Source of the DNA: Nonomuraea harbinensis
Lineage (GTDB): Bacteria > Actinomycetota > Actinomycetes > Streptosporangiales > Streptosporangiaceae
DNA: 64,000 nucleotides
Reading direction: 5' to 3'
NCBI RefSeq assembly: GCF_019396385.1
Contig: NZ_JAHKRN010000035.1
Coordinates: 33,015 to 97,014 of the forward strand
The position numbers and the translations under genes are program-made. The stretch's first letter is position 1; each line of letters opens with the position of its first letter. The notes under the pieces were generated by a model. The model searched no databases. It saw only the letters and a program-made list of their open reading frames with translations, and had not been told where the DNA came from. Of the stretch, positions 1-7,699 are shown piece after piece.

Positions 1-1263
1 GCCGAGCGAGCTGATACCGGCGATGCGCGGCCGGTCGGGGGTGCGCCGCCAGGGCGTGGTGCCGGCGGTGACCCGGAACGGGCTGTCGCCGAAGTCGATC
101 TCGGGGTTCGGGGAGCGGTAGTGCAGGGTGCCGGGGATCAGCTCGTTCCGCAGCGACTGGACGACCTTGATCAGGCCGGTCACGCCGGACGCCCTGTCGA
201 GGTGGCCGACGTTGGGCTTGATCGAGCCGAGCACGCAGTACTGCTTCTCCTTCGTCGGCCCGAAGGCCCTGGTCAGCGCCGCGACCTCCATGGGGTCGCC
301 GACCTCGGTCGCGGTGCCGTGCGCCTCGACGTAGGAGATGTCGGACGGGTCCACGCCCGCCTTGGCGAGGGCGGCGGAGACGCAGCGGCGCTGGCCGTCG
401 ATGCTGGGCGCCAGGTAGCTGAACTTCATCGCGCCGTCGTTGTTGATGGCCGAGGCGCGGATCACGGCGAGCACGGTGTCGCGGTCGGCCACCGCGTCCG
501 ACAGCCGCTTCAGCGCCACGACCGCCGCTCCGTCGCCGAACATGCTGCCCCGGCCCTCGGCGTCGAAGGTCCGCACGTGCCCGTCGGGCGACTCCTGCCC
601 GCCTTCCTCCCACAGGTAGCCGGTGCGGTCGGGGATGCGCACGGACACGCCCCCGGCCAGCGCCATGTCGCACTCGCCGCGGCGCAGGCTCTCGCTCGCC
701 AGGTGCACCGCCACCAGGGACGTGGAGCAGAACGTCTGCACGGTGACGCTCGGCCCGCCGAGGTCCAGCCGGAAGGAGACGTTCGTGGCCAGCGAGTCCT
801 TGTCGTTGCCGATCATCAGGGCGGAGGTGTCGATGCCCATCGCGAAGGCCCGCAGGCGGGTGAGCAGGTAGCCGCTGATGTTCATGCCGGCGAAGACGCC
901 CACGGTGCCGCGGCCCTCGGGGGCGGCGTAGCCCGCCGACTCCAGCGCCTCCCACACGCATTCCAGGAAGATGCGCTGCTGCGGGTCGGCCAGCGTCGCC
1001 TCGCGCGGGTTGTAGCCGAAGAACCCGGCGTCGAAGCCCCGCACGTCGTCGAGGACGGGCCGTAGCCGGACGTAGTTGGGTTGCTGGTAGACCGCGGCGT
1101 CGACCCCGGCGGCGGAGAGCTCCTCGTCGGTGAACCGGGTGAAGGACTCCACACCTGTGCTGATGTTGCGCCAGAACGTCTCGACGTCGGACGCGCCGGG
1201 GAAGCGGCCGGCCATGCCGACGATCGCCACGTCTCCCGCGCCCGGTGGTCGGTGCTCATCCAT
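1..1263 (-). CDS. Type I polyketide synthase, N-terminal ketosynthase (partial)
   Basis: This is the first 421 codons of a modular polyketide synthase; the rest lies beyond the left edge. A beta-ketoacyl synthase domain begins almost at once (VAIVGMAGRFPGA near residue 12). The catalytic triad is visible: Cys in VQTFCSTSLVAVHLA, His in EAHGTATEVGDP and His in NVGHLD. The KS extends the polyketide chain by decarboxylative Claisen condensation. No N-terminal docking helix or loading domain precedes it, and motifs such as GYLWEEGG and INNDG resemble KS domains of hybrid NRPS-PKS lines more than classical macrolide modules. The ATG at 1263 follows a GAGGGG ribosome site. The gene lies 43 bp after an ABC-2 exporter pair on the same strand, so export of the product is a reasonable inference. 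The product itself cannot be told from here. Confidence 0.93.
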   Translation of the reverse strand, partial: MDEHRPPGAGDVAIVGMAGRFPGASDVETFWRNISTGVESFTRFTDEELSAAGVDAAVYQQPNYVRLRPVLDDVRGFDAGFFGYNPREATLADPQQRIFLECVWEALESAGYAAPEGRGTVGVFAGMNISGYLLTRLRAFAMGIDTSALMIGNDKDSLATNVSFRLDLGGPSVTVQTFCSTSLVAVHLASESLRRGECDMALAGGVSVRIPDRTGYLWEEGGQESPDGHVRTFDAEGRGSMFGDGAAVVALKRLSDAVADRDTVLAVIRASAINNDGAMKFSYLAPSIDGQRRCVSAALAKAGVDPSDISYVEAHGTATEVGDPMEVAALTRAFGPTKEKQYCVLGSIKPNVGHLDRASGVTGLIKVVQSLRNELIPGTLHYRSPNPEIDFGDSPFRVTAGTTPWRRTPDRPRIAGISSLG

Positions 1264-1306
1264 TCGACGTGCCCCTCTTCACTGAAGTCGCCATTGCTTA
1301 CTCGCC

Positions 1307-2092
1307 TCAGATCAGCCCGCCGCGGCCCCAGCCGCGGGCCAGCCGCCGGGCCGCGAACGCGCCCGCCGCCAGGCCGATCGCCAGCAGGATCGCGGCGGAC
1401 GGCAGCATGCCCGCCAGGTCGCCGCGCACCGCGGCCTGCATCAGGGTCAGCGCCCAGTAGCCGGGCGAGGCCGGCGCCACGAGCTGCGCCCACTCGGGCA
1501 TCAGGCTCAGCGGCACCAGGGCGCCGCCCAGGGAGCTGAGCGTCAGCGCGCCCACGTCGCAGATCACGCTGAGCTCGCCGTGGCTGCGCACGATCGCGGC
1601 GAGCAGCGCGCCGAGCGCGAGCAGCGCGAAGGCCCAGATCAGGATCGCCGCCAGCACGTAGTGCGGCGCGCTGGGCACGGGCAGCCCGATGACCAGGCAC
1701 CCGTACGTCAGCAGCAGCACCTGCTGCACCACCATGATCGCGAAGATCGGCAGGATCTTGCCCACCAGCAGCTCGGCGGCCGCGGCCCGGCTCACGCGCA
1801 GCCTGTCCCAGGTGCGCCAGGTGCGCTCAGACAGGATCGCGTTGCCGGCCAGCGAGATCGCGAACACCGAGAACATCACCATGAGTCCGGTGGACACCTG
1901 GGTGGCGCCCCCGTCGACCGCCCGCACGTACAGGGGCTTGAGCACCAGCATGAGGACCATCGGCATGACCACGTAGCTGATCGCCTGGCCCGGGTCGCGC
2001 AGCCGGATGATCGTGTTGTGCCTGGCCATCGCGGAGATCCGGTAGAGCGCGTCGAACGCGCCCGCCGGGCGCGGCACGCTGTCAACAAGCAT
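1307..2092 (-). CDS. ABC-2 type exporter permease
   Basis: The 261-residue protein is a polytopic membrane protein of the ABC-2 family (DrrB-like). It has about six hydrophobic segments after a cytoplasmic N-terminus rich in Arg (RHNTIIRLRDPGQ), and the conserved region ILSERTWRTWDRLRVSR lies between the second and third segments. It would form the membrane channel for the ATPase encoded just upstream. Its ATG overlaps the end of that gene by 11 bp, which indicates translational coupling. The polyketide synthase follows 43 bp later on the same strand, so the likely role is export of, or self-resistance to, that cluster's metabolite. The substrate is inference. Confidence 0.87.
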   Translation of the reverse strand: MLVDSVPRPAGAFDALYRISAMARHNTIIRLRDPGQAISYVVMPMVLMLVLKPLYVRAVDGGATQVSTGLMVMFSVFAISLAGNAILSERTWRTWDRLRVSRAAAAELLVGKILPIFAIMVVQQVLLLTYGCLVIGLPVPSAPHYVLAAILIWAFALLALGALLAAIVRSHGELSVICDVGALTLSSLGGALVPLSLMPEWAQLVAPASPGYWALTLMQAAVRGDLAGMLPSAAILLAIGLAAGAFAARRLARGWGRGGLI

Positions 2093-2918
2093 CGTGGACC
2101 GCCAGGGATCTGTAGAGGTCGTCGAGGGACGGGTGGCGCACGTCGACCGAGCTGATCGGGCGGTCGAGGCGGCCGAGCAGCTCGATCAGCGTCGCCGTGG
2201 GCTGGGTGGTGGAGACGGAGATCTCCTCCTCGTCCTCCAGCGTCACCCGGACCTCGCCCGGCAGGTCCTTGGCCAGGTCCTCGTAGGTGCCCCTGGCGAT
2301 GACCCGGCCGTTCTGCGCGACCGCGATCGTCGCCTGCAGCTCGGTCAGCTCGGGGAGGTAGTGGGTGGTGTAGACGACCGCCGCGCCCTCACCCGCGCGC
2401 TGCTTGACCACGTCGAGCATGGCCTGCCGCGTCTCCAGGTCGGCGCCCGCGGTCGGCTCGTCGAGCAGCAGCAGGGCCGGCCGGTGCACGAGCGCGGTCG
2501 CGGCCTGGGTGCGCCGCTGCTGGCCGCCGGAGAGCTTCCCGGTCCGCCTGTCCATGATCTCCGAGAGCCGCAGGATGCCGGCGAGGTCGTCGATGGCCGC
2601 GCTCAGCGCCGCCGGCCTCAGCCCGGCGAGCCTGCCGAACAGCTCCAGGTGCTCGCGCACCGTGACGGAGGGATAGAGGGCGATGTGCTGGGGTGCGACG
2701 CCGACCTGGCCGCGCGTGGCGGACGGCGGTTTACCGTCAATGGTCACGTGTCCGCTGTCGGGGCGGATCAAATCGGAGACGATTTCCACAAAGGTCGTCT
2801 TGCCCGCACCATTGTGCCCGACCAGTCCCACGATTTCACCGGCTGCCACATTCAGTGTGAATCCGTCGAGGGCTTGCACCGTGCCGTACCGCTTGACGAG
2901 ATCGGTTACCACCAGCAA
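2082..2918 (-). CDS. ABC exporter ATP-binding protein (DrrA-like)
   Basis: The 278-residue protein carries one complete ABC ATPase domain: Walker A GHNGAGKTT near residue 35, signature LSGGQQRRTQAA near 130, Walker B LLLLDEPTAGAD near 150 and the switch His in TTHYLPE. A C-terminal extension of about 60 residues (EDEEEISVSTTQPTATL) is typical of DrrA/CcmA-type exporters. I place the start at a TTG (2916-2918) because a very strong GGAGGTGA ribosome site lies 5-6 nt upstream. It is the first gene of the ATPase-permease-PKS group on the minus strand and energises export across the plasma membrane. It is predicted to be cytoplasmic and bound to the adjacent permease. Confidence 0.9.
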   Translation of the reverse strand: MLVVTDLVKRYGTVQALDGFTLNVAAGEIVGLVGHNGAGKTTFVEIVSDLIRPDSGHVTIDGKPPSATRGQVGVAPQHIALYPSVTVREHLELFGRLAGLRPAALSAAIDDLAGILRLSEIMDRRTGKLSGGQQRRTQAATALVHRPALLLLDEPTAGADLETRQAMLDVVKQRAGEGAAVVYTTHYLPELTELQATIAVAQNGRVIARGTYEDLAKDLPGEVRVTLEDEEEISVSTTQPTATLIELLGRLDRPISSVDVRHPSLDDLYRSLAVHDAC

Positions 2919-3086
2919 TGTGTCACCTCCTCAGATGCCACACCATTAGGATTTGAATAATCCGATATACGCGATCGCCGGATGTTCCCTCTCACGATAG
3001 CCACGAACGCGGGCATGGCCGGTGGCAACAAGTTGCCGCAAAAAGCGGTCAACGGCCGTCGATTCCGGCCCGGCATCCTTACTGAC

Positions 3087-3092
3087 TAATCT
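3087..3092 (+). promoter_or_regulatory. Putative -10 box for a leaderless gene
   Basis: TAATCT lies exactly 7 nt before the ATG at 3100. There is no Shine-Dalgarno sequence between them, which fits transcription starting at the A of the start codon. The -35 region (TTCCGG, 18 nt upstream) is weak. Confidence 0.45.
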
Positions 3093-3099
3093 GACAAAT

Positions 3100-3837
3100 A
3101 TGCGTGTGGGCACCCTGATCGCATCCGGGCACGACTGCCTCGTCTTCGAGGCGGGCGCGGGCAAGGTCGTCAAGCGTTCCAGGCACGGACGCAGCCTGGA
3201 GCAGGAGGCGTCGATCATGCGCCACGCCCGCAGGAACGGGATCCCGACGCCCGAGGTCTTCGACGCCGACGGGCCCGACCTGCTGATGGAGCGCCTGGAG
3301 GGCCCGAGCCTGAGGGAGACGGCGCTGCGGCGCCCCGACCGTCTCGCGTCGTACGGCCGGCTCCTCGCCGAGCTGCTGCGCACGGTGGCGCGGGTGCGCG
3401 CGCCCGGCTGGCTCCAGGGCGCCGGGGGCTGCCCCGGCAACCGGCTGCTCCACCTGGACCTGCATCCCGCCAACGTCATCGTCACCGCCGCCGGGCCGCG
3501 CATCGTCGACTGGGCCAACGCCGCCAGGGGAGCGCCGGGCGCCGACGTCGCCTGCACCTGGCTCATCCTCGCCACCACCGCCGTGCCCGAGGCGCCGGTG
3601 CCGAACTGGCAGGAGATCATGCTCGGCGCGTTCCTGGACGCCGTCGACGTCGCCGCCGCGCGGCCGTACCTGCGCGTGACCGCCGCCCGATGGCGCGCGG
3701 ACCGCGCCATCGAGCCGGCGGAGCAGGCCGAGATCGACGCCTTCCTGTCCGGCGGGAAGCTCTGGGCCGAGGGAGGGAACAGGATGAACGAGCAGCCAGA
3801 GGCGCCCGCCCGCTACGAGAAGGCCCGGGGCACGTGA
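3100..3837 (+). CDS. APH/Bud32-like small-molecule or protein kinase
   Basis: The 245-residue protein has a compact kinase-like fold. An early glycine-rich strand and a lysine (GKVVKRSRHG) are followed by an EQEASIM helix, the catalytic loop HLDLHPANVI (the HxDxxxxN pattern) near residue 130, and IVDWANAARG, which matches the metal-binding Asp. This order fits the aminoglycoside-phosphotransferase/lipopolysaccharide-kinase superfamily; the substrate is not evident. I chose the ATG at 3100 because the kinase fold begins there and a -10-like box sits 7 nt upstream, giving a leaderless mRNA. The stop overlaps the GTG start of the next gene by 3 bp. It may act on the neighbouring acyltransferase's product, but this is speculation. 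Confidence 0.7.
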   Translation: MRVGTLIASGHDCLVFEAGAGKVVKRSRHGRSLEQEASIMRHARRNGIPTPEVFDADGPDLLMERLEGPSLRETALRRPDRLASYGRLLAELLRTVARVRAPGWLQGAGGCPGNRLLHLDLHPANVIVTAAGPRIVDWANAARGAPGADVACTWLILATTAVPEAPVPNWQEIMLGAFLDAVDVAAARPYLRVTAARWRADRAIEPAEQAEIDAFLSGGKLWAEGGNRMNEQPEAPARYEKARGT

Positions 3838-5123
3838 TCGTGGAACCGCGCCCGGCCTCACCCGCCGACGGGGAGACTGTGCCTCCTGTGCCCCCTGTGC
3901 CCCCTGTGCCCCCTGTGCCCCCCGTGCCCCCCGTGCCCCCCGCGTCCCCCGCGCGCCGGAGCGAGCTCGACTCGATCCGGGTGCTGGTGGTCGTCGGGCT
4001 GGTGTTCTTCCACGCGGCGCTGGTCTTCGACGCCTCGGACGACTTCTATGTACGCAACGCCGAGACCACCGGGGCGTCCATCGTCGTCTCCGCCCTCGGG
4101 GTGGTGTGGGCGATGCCGATCCTCTTCCTCATCGCGGGCTTCGGCGCCTGGCACTCGCTGCGCCGCCGCGGTCCGGCGGGCTTCACCGCCGAGCGGCTGC
4201 TGCGGCTGGGCGTGCCGCTGGTCTTCGGCACGCTCACGATCGTCCCGGTGCCGCAGTGGCTGCGGCTGCGCGCCGATCCCGGCTACCACGAGTCCTACCT
4301 GGCCTTCCTGCCGCGCTTCTTCGAGGCCCGGTTCGACCTGGCCGAGTTCCCCTTCGTGCTGCAGGGCGAGCACTTCGAGACCGGGCACCTGTGGTTCATG
4401 CTGCTGCTGCTCGTGTTCGCCCTCATGCTCGCGGCCGTGGCGCGCTGGTTCCCCGCCGGCCGGGCCCGCGCGGTCGGCGACCGGCTCGCCGCCGTCGCCG
4501 CCGGGCGTCGCGGCGCGCTGCTGGCGGCGGCGGTGCCGGTGTCGCTGCTCAGCGCGCTGGCCGGGCTGGAGCAGGAGTACGCCGGGTGGAGCCGCTGGGC
4601 GTACCTGCTGTTCTTCTGCTACGGCTTCGTGCTCGCGGCCGACGACCGCTTCCGCGCCGCGATCCGCCGCGACGCGCCGCTGGCCGCCGCCGTCGGCCTG
4701 GCGCTGCCCGTGGTCGGCCTGCCCATGTTCCTGCTCGCCGGCGGCGACCCCTTCACCGACCTGACCCCCATGGCCGCCGTCGCGCGTGCCATGTACGGCG
4801 CGGCGGGCTGGTGCCTGCTGGTCGGCATCCTCGGCCTGCTCGACCGCCGCGCCGCCGCCCGGCCCGCCGCCACGCGCCCGCGGGGCGGGGCCCGCCGCCG
4901 GGTCTACGCCTATCTGGCGGCGGGCGTGCTTCCTCTGTACGTGCTGCACCAGCCCATCGTGGTCGCGGTCGCGTACGGGGTGGTCAGGCTGGACGCGCCG
5001 ATCGCCGTCAAGTATCCGCTGATCGTGGCCGCGTCCCTGGTCCTCACGGTCGCCGCCTACGACCTCCTGGTACGGCGCACCCGGGTCACCCGTTTCCTGT
5101 TCGGCATGCGCGACGGACGCTGA
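3834..5123 (+). CDS. Acyltransferase family 3 membrane protein
   Basis: The 429-residue protein is an integral membrane O-acyltransferase of the Acyl_transf_3/OatA-like family. About ten hydrophobic segments are visible. The family's first segment carries a conserved His (VVVGLVFFHAALVF), LWFMLLLLVF follows in the middle, and LYVLHQPIVV lies near the C-terminus. Such enzymes transfer acyl groups to sugars, lipids or antibiotics at the membrane. The start is a GTG overlapping the previous stop codon, so the two genes are coupled. An unusual cytoplasmic N-terminal tail holds seven Val-Pro-Pro repeats (residues 16-36) encoded by a perfect 9-bp tandem array. The substrate is unknown. Confidence 0.8.
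   Translation: MIVEPRPASPADGETVPPVPPVPPVPPVPPVPPVPPASPARRSELDSIRVLVVVGLVFFHAALVFDASDDFYVRNAETTGASIVVSALGVVWAMPILFLIAGFGAWHSLRRRGPAGFTAERLLRLGVPLVFGTLTIVPVPQWLRLRADPGYHESYLAFLPRFFEARFDLAEFPFVLQGEHFETGHLWFMLLLLVFALMLAAVARWFPAGRARAVGDRLAAVAAGRRGALLAAAVPVSLLSALAGLEQEYAGWSRWAYLLFFCYGFVLAADDRFRAAIRRDAPLAAAVGLALPVVGLPMFLLAGGDPFTDLTPMAAVARAMYGAAGWCLLVGILGLLDRRAAARPAATRPRGGARRRVYAYLAAGVLPLYVLHQPIVVAVAYGVVRLDAPIAVKYPLIVAASLVLTVAAYDLLVRRTRVTRFLFGMRDGR
3879..3941 (+). repeat. 9-bp tandem repeat (7 units) encoding Val-Pro-Pro
   Basis: Seven uninterrupted units of the form GTGCCNCCN run in frame inside the acyltransferase gene. The units differ only at third codon positions: the first is GTGCCTCCT, the middle ones GTGCCCCCT and the last ones GTGCCCCCC. 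Because the unit is a multiple of three, copy number can change without a frameshift. Confidence 0.95.
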
Positions 5124-5279
5124 CCCCGATCACCTTTTGTCGGGTGTTCACCTGACACGCCGGCATTCGCGCAGTCCGTAGGCTCTGCTGCGGTGCGGGG
5201 GGTTGACGGCGGAGCGTGTCCGCCGGCCGAGAGACCGTCCGAACCCGCTCAGCCGCTGAACGATTCGCGAGAGGTCCCG

Positions 5280-6890
5280 ATGTCCACCCCATACCCGCCC
5301 TCCTACGGACAGGGCCCCGGTGCGCAGGGTATGCCCGGTGGGCCTCACGGACACCCCGGCGGTTTCCCGCCGGCCGGAGCAGGGGGACCGGGCGGCGGCC
5401 CCGGGGGACGGCACGCCGGGCCGGGAGGACCGGGCGGCGCGCCGGGGGGACGGCACGCCGGGCCGGGGGGATGGCACGGGGGACCGGCCGGGCCGGGCGG
5501 GGCCGGTGGGGGGTGGCGGCCTCCGCCGCCCAGAGGGGGCGGGAAGGGCCCGCTGATCGCCGTACTCGCCGGGCTGGCTGTGATCATGCTGATCGGCGCG
5601 GTGGTCGGCGGCTGGCTGCTCCTCCGTCCAGACGACGGCGGACGGCCACCCGGCGCCTTCGAGCGCGAGGACCGCCTCCCGACCCTGAAGCGCAAGCCGA
5701 CGCCGTCGGTCGCGCCGGTGAAGCTGCGGGCGATCACCGGCGATCAGCTCTGCGCGGCCGTGCCGGACGCCTTCCGCAAGAGCCTGGTCACCGACGGCAG
5801 GTACGGCGGGAAGGACGCGTCCACCGGGGCGGCCACCGAGAGCGAGAAGCGGGCGGCCTGCTCGTGGAGCGACAACAAGATGGACGTCGGCGGCGGCGTC
5901 CTCGGCCACCGCAGCCTGAGCATCTCGGTGGAAGCCCGGAGCGGCGAGCGTGAGAACGCCGTCGAGCGGGCCAAGCGCCGGTTCGCCGACGACAAGAAGG
6001 CGCACGAGCGGCGGGTCAACGTCCGGGACGGCAAGCGGGTCGACGGCAGGACGTCCGGCTCCGCGTTCGGCGAGCTCACGCAGTTGCAGTACGGCGACGA
6101 GTCGTACAGCCAGAGTTCGATCGGCCACAGTGGGCTCAAGGCCGCCGTCCACATCCGGCAGGGTCCCTGGCTGATCAAGGTCGAGTACGGCGGCAGCAAC
6201 AGGAGCGGCGCCAAGTACCCCACGGGCGACGAGGTGCGGGCCGCGGCGAACAAGGTCGCCGAGCACGTCACCGCCGAGATGGCCAAGGACGCCGGCAAGG
6301 TGAGGATCGACGGGCCGTGCGGGATCCTCACGGTCAAGAACGTCGAGTCGGCGTTCTTCCCCGCGGTCTCAGGACCGTCCGTCGGCACCAACGACGGCAG
6401 GATCAAGCAGACGGCCTGCACCTGGAACATCCGCGAGCAGGTCAAGCACGAGCCGGGTCAGGAGTTCACCGCCCGTGGCGGCGAGCTGACCGCCCGCGTG
6501 GTCGACTGGGGCGGCGGTGACACCGGATCGGCCTTCCAGTTCGACCGCGACGCCAAGAAGTACGACCGCTACCGAGCCCAGGGCGGCATCGGCAACGAGG
6601 TGACCCACACGACCTTCGAGGCCCGCGAGGAGATCTCCGGCCTCGGCGAGAAGGCGTTCGCCGTGGAGTCGGCCACCACCAGGCCGAAGGAGCCGGACCG
6701 CAAGCCCACGCGGGAAATCCTGGTCAAGGTGCTGTCCGGCGAGAAGACGATCGAGTTCACCTTCAGGGGTACGACGACCGGCGGGGGCGTCGTCGAGGCC
6801 CCGGGCTACCAGGAGCCGGTCTTCGACCCGGCCGCCGCGCGCAAGGCCGTGATGGAGGTGGCCAAGCCTTTCGTCGACGGCGTGAAGTGA
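5280..6890 (+). CDS. Gly/Pro-rich membrane-anchored protein with DUF3558-like domains
   Basis: The 536-residue protein starts with about 85 residues rich in Gly, Pro and His (repeats of GGRHAGPGG). One transmembrane helix follows (PLIAVLAGLAVIMLIGAVVGGW cut here to its core AVLAGLAVIMLIGAVV), then a long extracytoplasmic region. That region appears to hold two related halves, each with a Cys pair of the pattern LCAAVPDAF...ACSW and CGILTVKNVESAF...ACTW. This resembles the DUF3558 lipoprotein family of actinomycetes, although here the anchor is a helix and not a lipobox. The ATG at 5280 has GAGAGG upstream. No enzyme motif is visible, and the function is unknown. Confidence 0.7.
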   Translation: MSTPYPPSYGQGPGAQGMPGGPHGHPGGFPPAGAGGPGGGPGGRHAGPGGPGGAPGGRHAGPGGWHGGPAGPGGAGGGWRPPPPRGGGKGPLIAVLAGLAVIMLIGAVVGGWLLLRPDDGGRPPGAFEREDRLPTLKRKPTPSVAPVKLRAITGDQLCAAVPDAFRKSLVTDGRYGGKDASTGAATESEKRAACSWSDNKMDVGGGVLGHRSLSISVEARSGERENAVERAKRRFADDKKAHERRVNVRDGKRVDGRTSGSAFGELTQLQYGDESYSQSSIGHSGLKAAVHIRQGPWLIKVEYGGSNRSGAKYPTGDEVRAAANKVAEHVTAEMAKDAGKVRIDGPCGILTVKNVESAFFPAVSGPSVGTNDGRIKQTACTWNIREQVKHEPGQEFTARGGELTARVVDWGGGDTGSAFQFDRDAKKYDRYRAQGGIGNEVTHTTFEAREEISGLGEKAFAVESATTRPKEPDRKPTREILVKVLSGEKTIEFTFRGTTTGGGVVEAPGYQEPVFDPAAARKAVMEVAKPFVDGVK

Positions 6891-7002
6891 CCGCCGGCGC
6901 GGGCCGTGCCGGTTGCGCGCTGGATAGGCGCCGCGATCCGTGGCCCGGTCAGGGCTCCGGCCATGAGGCCGTACCCGCCCGCGGCGGACTGTCGGGCACG
7001 CG

Positions 7003-7620
7003 TCACGGCCAGTAAAGGGCGGAGCGCCGGGCGGCGGAGACGACGGTGGCGCCGTCGAGTTCGGTGAAGGTCAGGCCGATGCCGCCGAGCGGCCATTCGA
7101 CGGCGAACTCGAAGGGCTCGGCCGGGGGCAGCGGCCACAGCCACAGGGCCATGGAGTTGCCGGCGAGGTCATGCCCGCCGCGCATGGCGCCGCCGACGGG
7201 GAGCCAGGAGAGCAGGGGGCCGGCGGGCGGGCCCTGTCCGGGCAGGATGTGCCCGTTCGCCTCGATGGTGGTGGCCTTGGCGCCGCCGGGGTAGCGGACG
7301 CCGAACCGCAGCAGCCGGTCGGGCAGCCGGTCGCCCGCCGACCTGATGCGGGCGAAGGGGTAGAGGGACATCTGGAGGTCCCAGAAGGCCTCGGGGGAGA
7401 GGCCGGCCTGCCGCAGCACCACCTCGACGTTCAGCAGGCAGCCGGTGGAGAACGCGCGGATCGTCGAGAGCGCGACGGCGACGTTCGGGCCGCGGGCGAG
7501 CACCCGGTCGGCCGTCGTCGCGGCGCCCAGCTCCGTCCCGGGCGGCGCGGACCAGGCGGGGAGTGCCGGACGCGGCGGGCTCGTCAGCTCCTCCCGCGCC
7601 GGTGGCGGCTCGAAGAACAT
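7003..7620 (-). CDS. Protein of unknown function, divergent from the MBL gene
   Basis: The 205-residue protein is not recognised. It has no signal peptide or membrane helix. It is rich in Pro and Trp, with a likely beta-rich C-terminal half (LSWLPVGGAMRGGHDL, SMALWLWPLPPAEPFEFAVEW). The stretch NVAVALSTIRAFSTGCLLNVEVVLR looks like a buried strand-helix pair. Codon use matches its neighbours. The ATG at 7620 is preceded directly by AGGAG, which is too close for a normal site, so the true start may be upstream or the mRNA leaderless. The gene diverges from the metallo-beta-lactamase gene across a 34-bp inverted repeat, which suggests shared control. Confidence 0.6.
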   Translation of the reverse strand: MFFEPPPAREELTSPPRPALPAWSAPPGTELGAATTADRVLARGPNVAVALSTIRAFSTGCLLNVEVVLRQAGLSPEAFWDLQMSLYPFARIRSAGDRLPDRLLRFGVRYPGGAKATTIEANGHILPGQGPPAGPLLSWLPVGGAMRGGHDLAGNSMALWLWPLPPAEPFEFAVEWPLGGIGLTFTELDGATVVSAARRSALYWP

Positions 7621-7654
7621 CTCCTGATCGTACGCGCCGGGCCGAGAAAGGCCT

Positions 7655-7688
7655 AATATGTAAACGCAGTCGTTTGCGTATACATATT
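7655..7688. promoter_or_regulatory. 34-bp inverted repeat, probable TetR operator
   Basis: The arms AATATGTAAACGCA (7655-7668) and TGCGTATACATATT (7675-7688) are complementary at 13 of 14 positions around a 6-bp spacer. A second, overlapping palindrome (AAACG-CAGT-CGTTT) is offset by 3 bp. The site sits between two divergent genes, 11 bp before the start of the MBL gene, whose operon ends in a TetR gene. Autoregulation by that TetR is the simplest reading. Confidence 0.75.
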
Positions 7689-7699
7689 GGAGGGTTCCG

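Noticed and set aside
6891..7002. GC-rich short complementary stretches between the convergent genes as a terminator
   Set aside because: The pairings are imperfect and interrupted, and no T-run follows.
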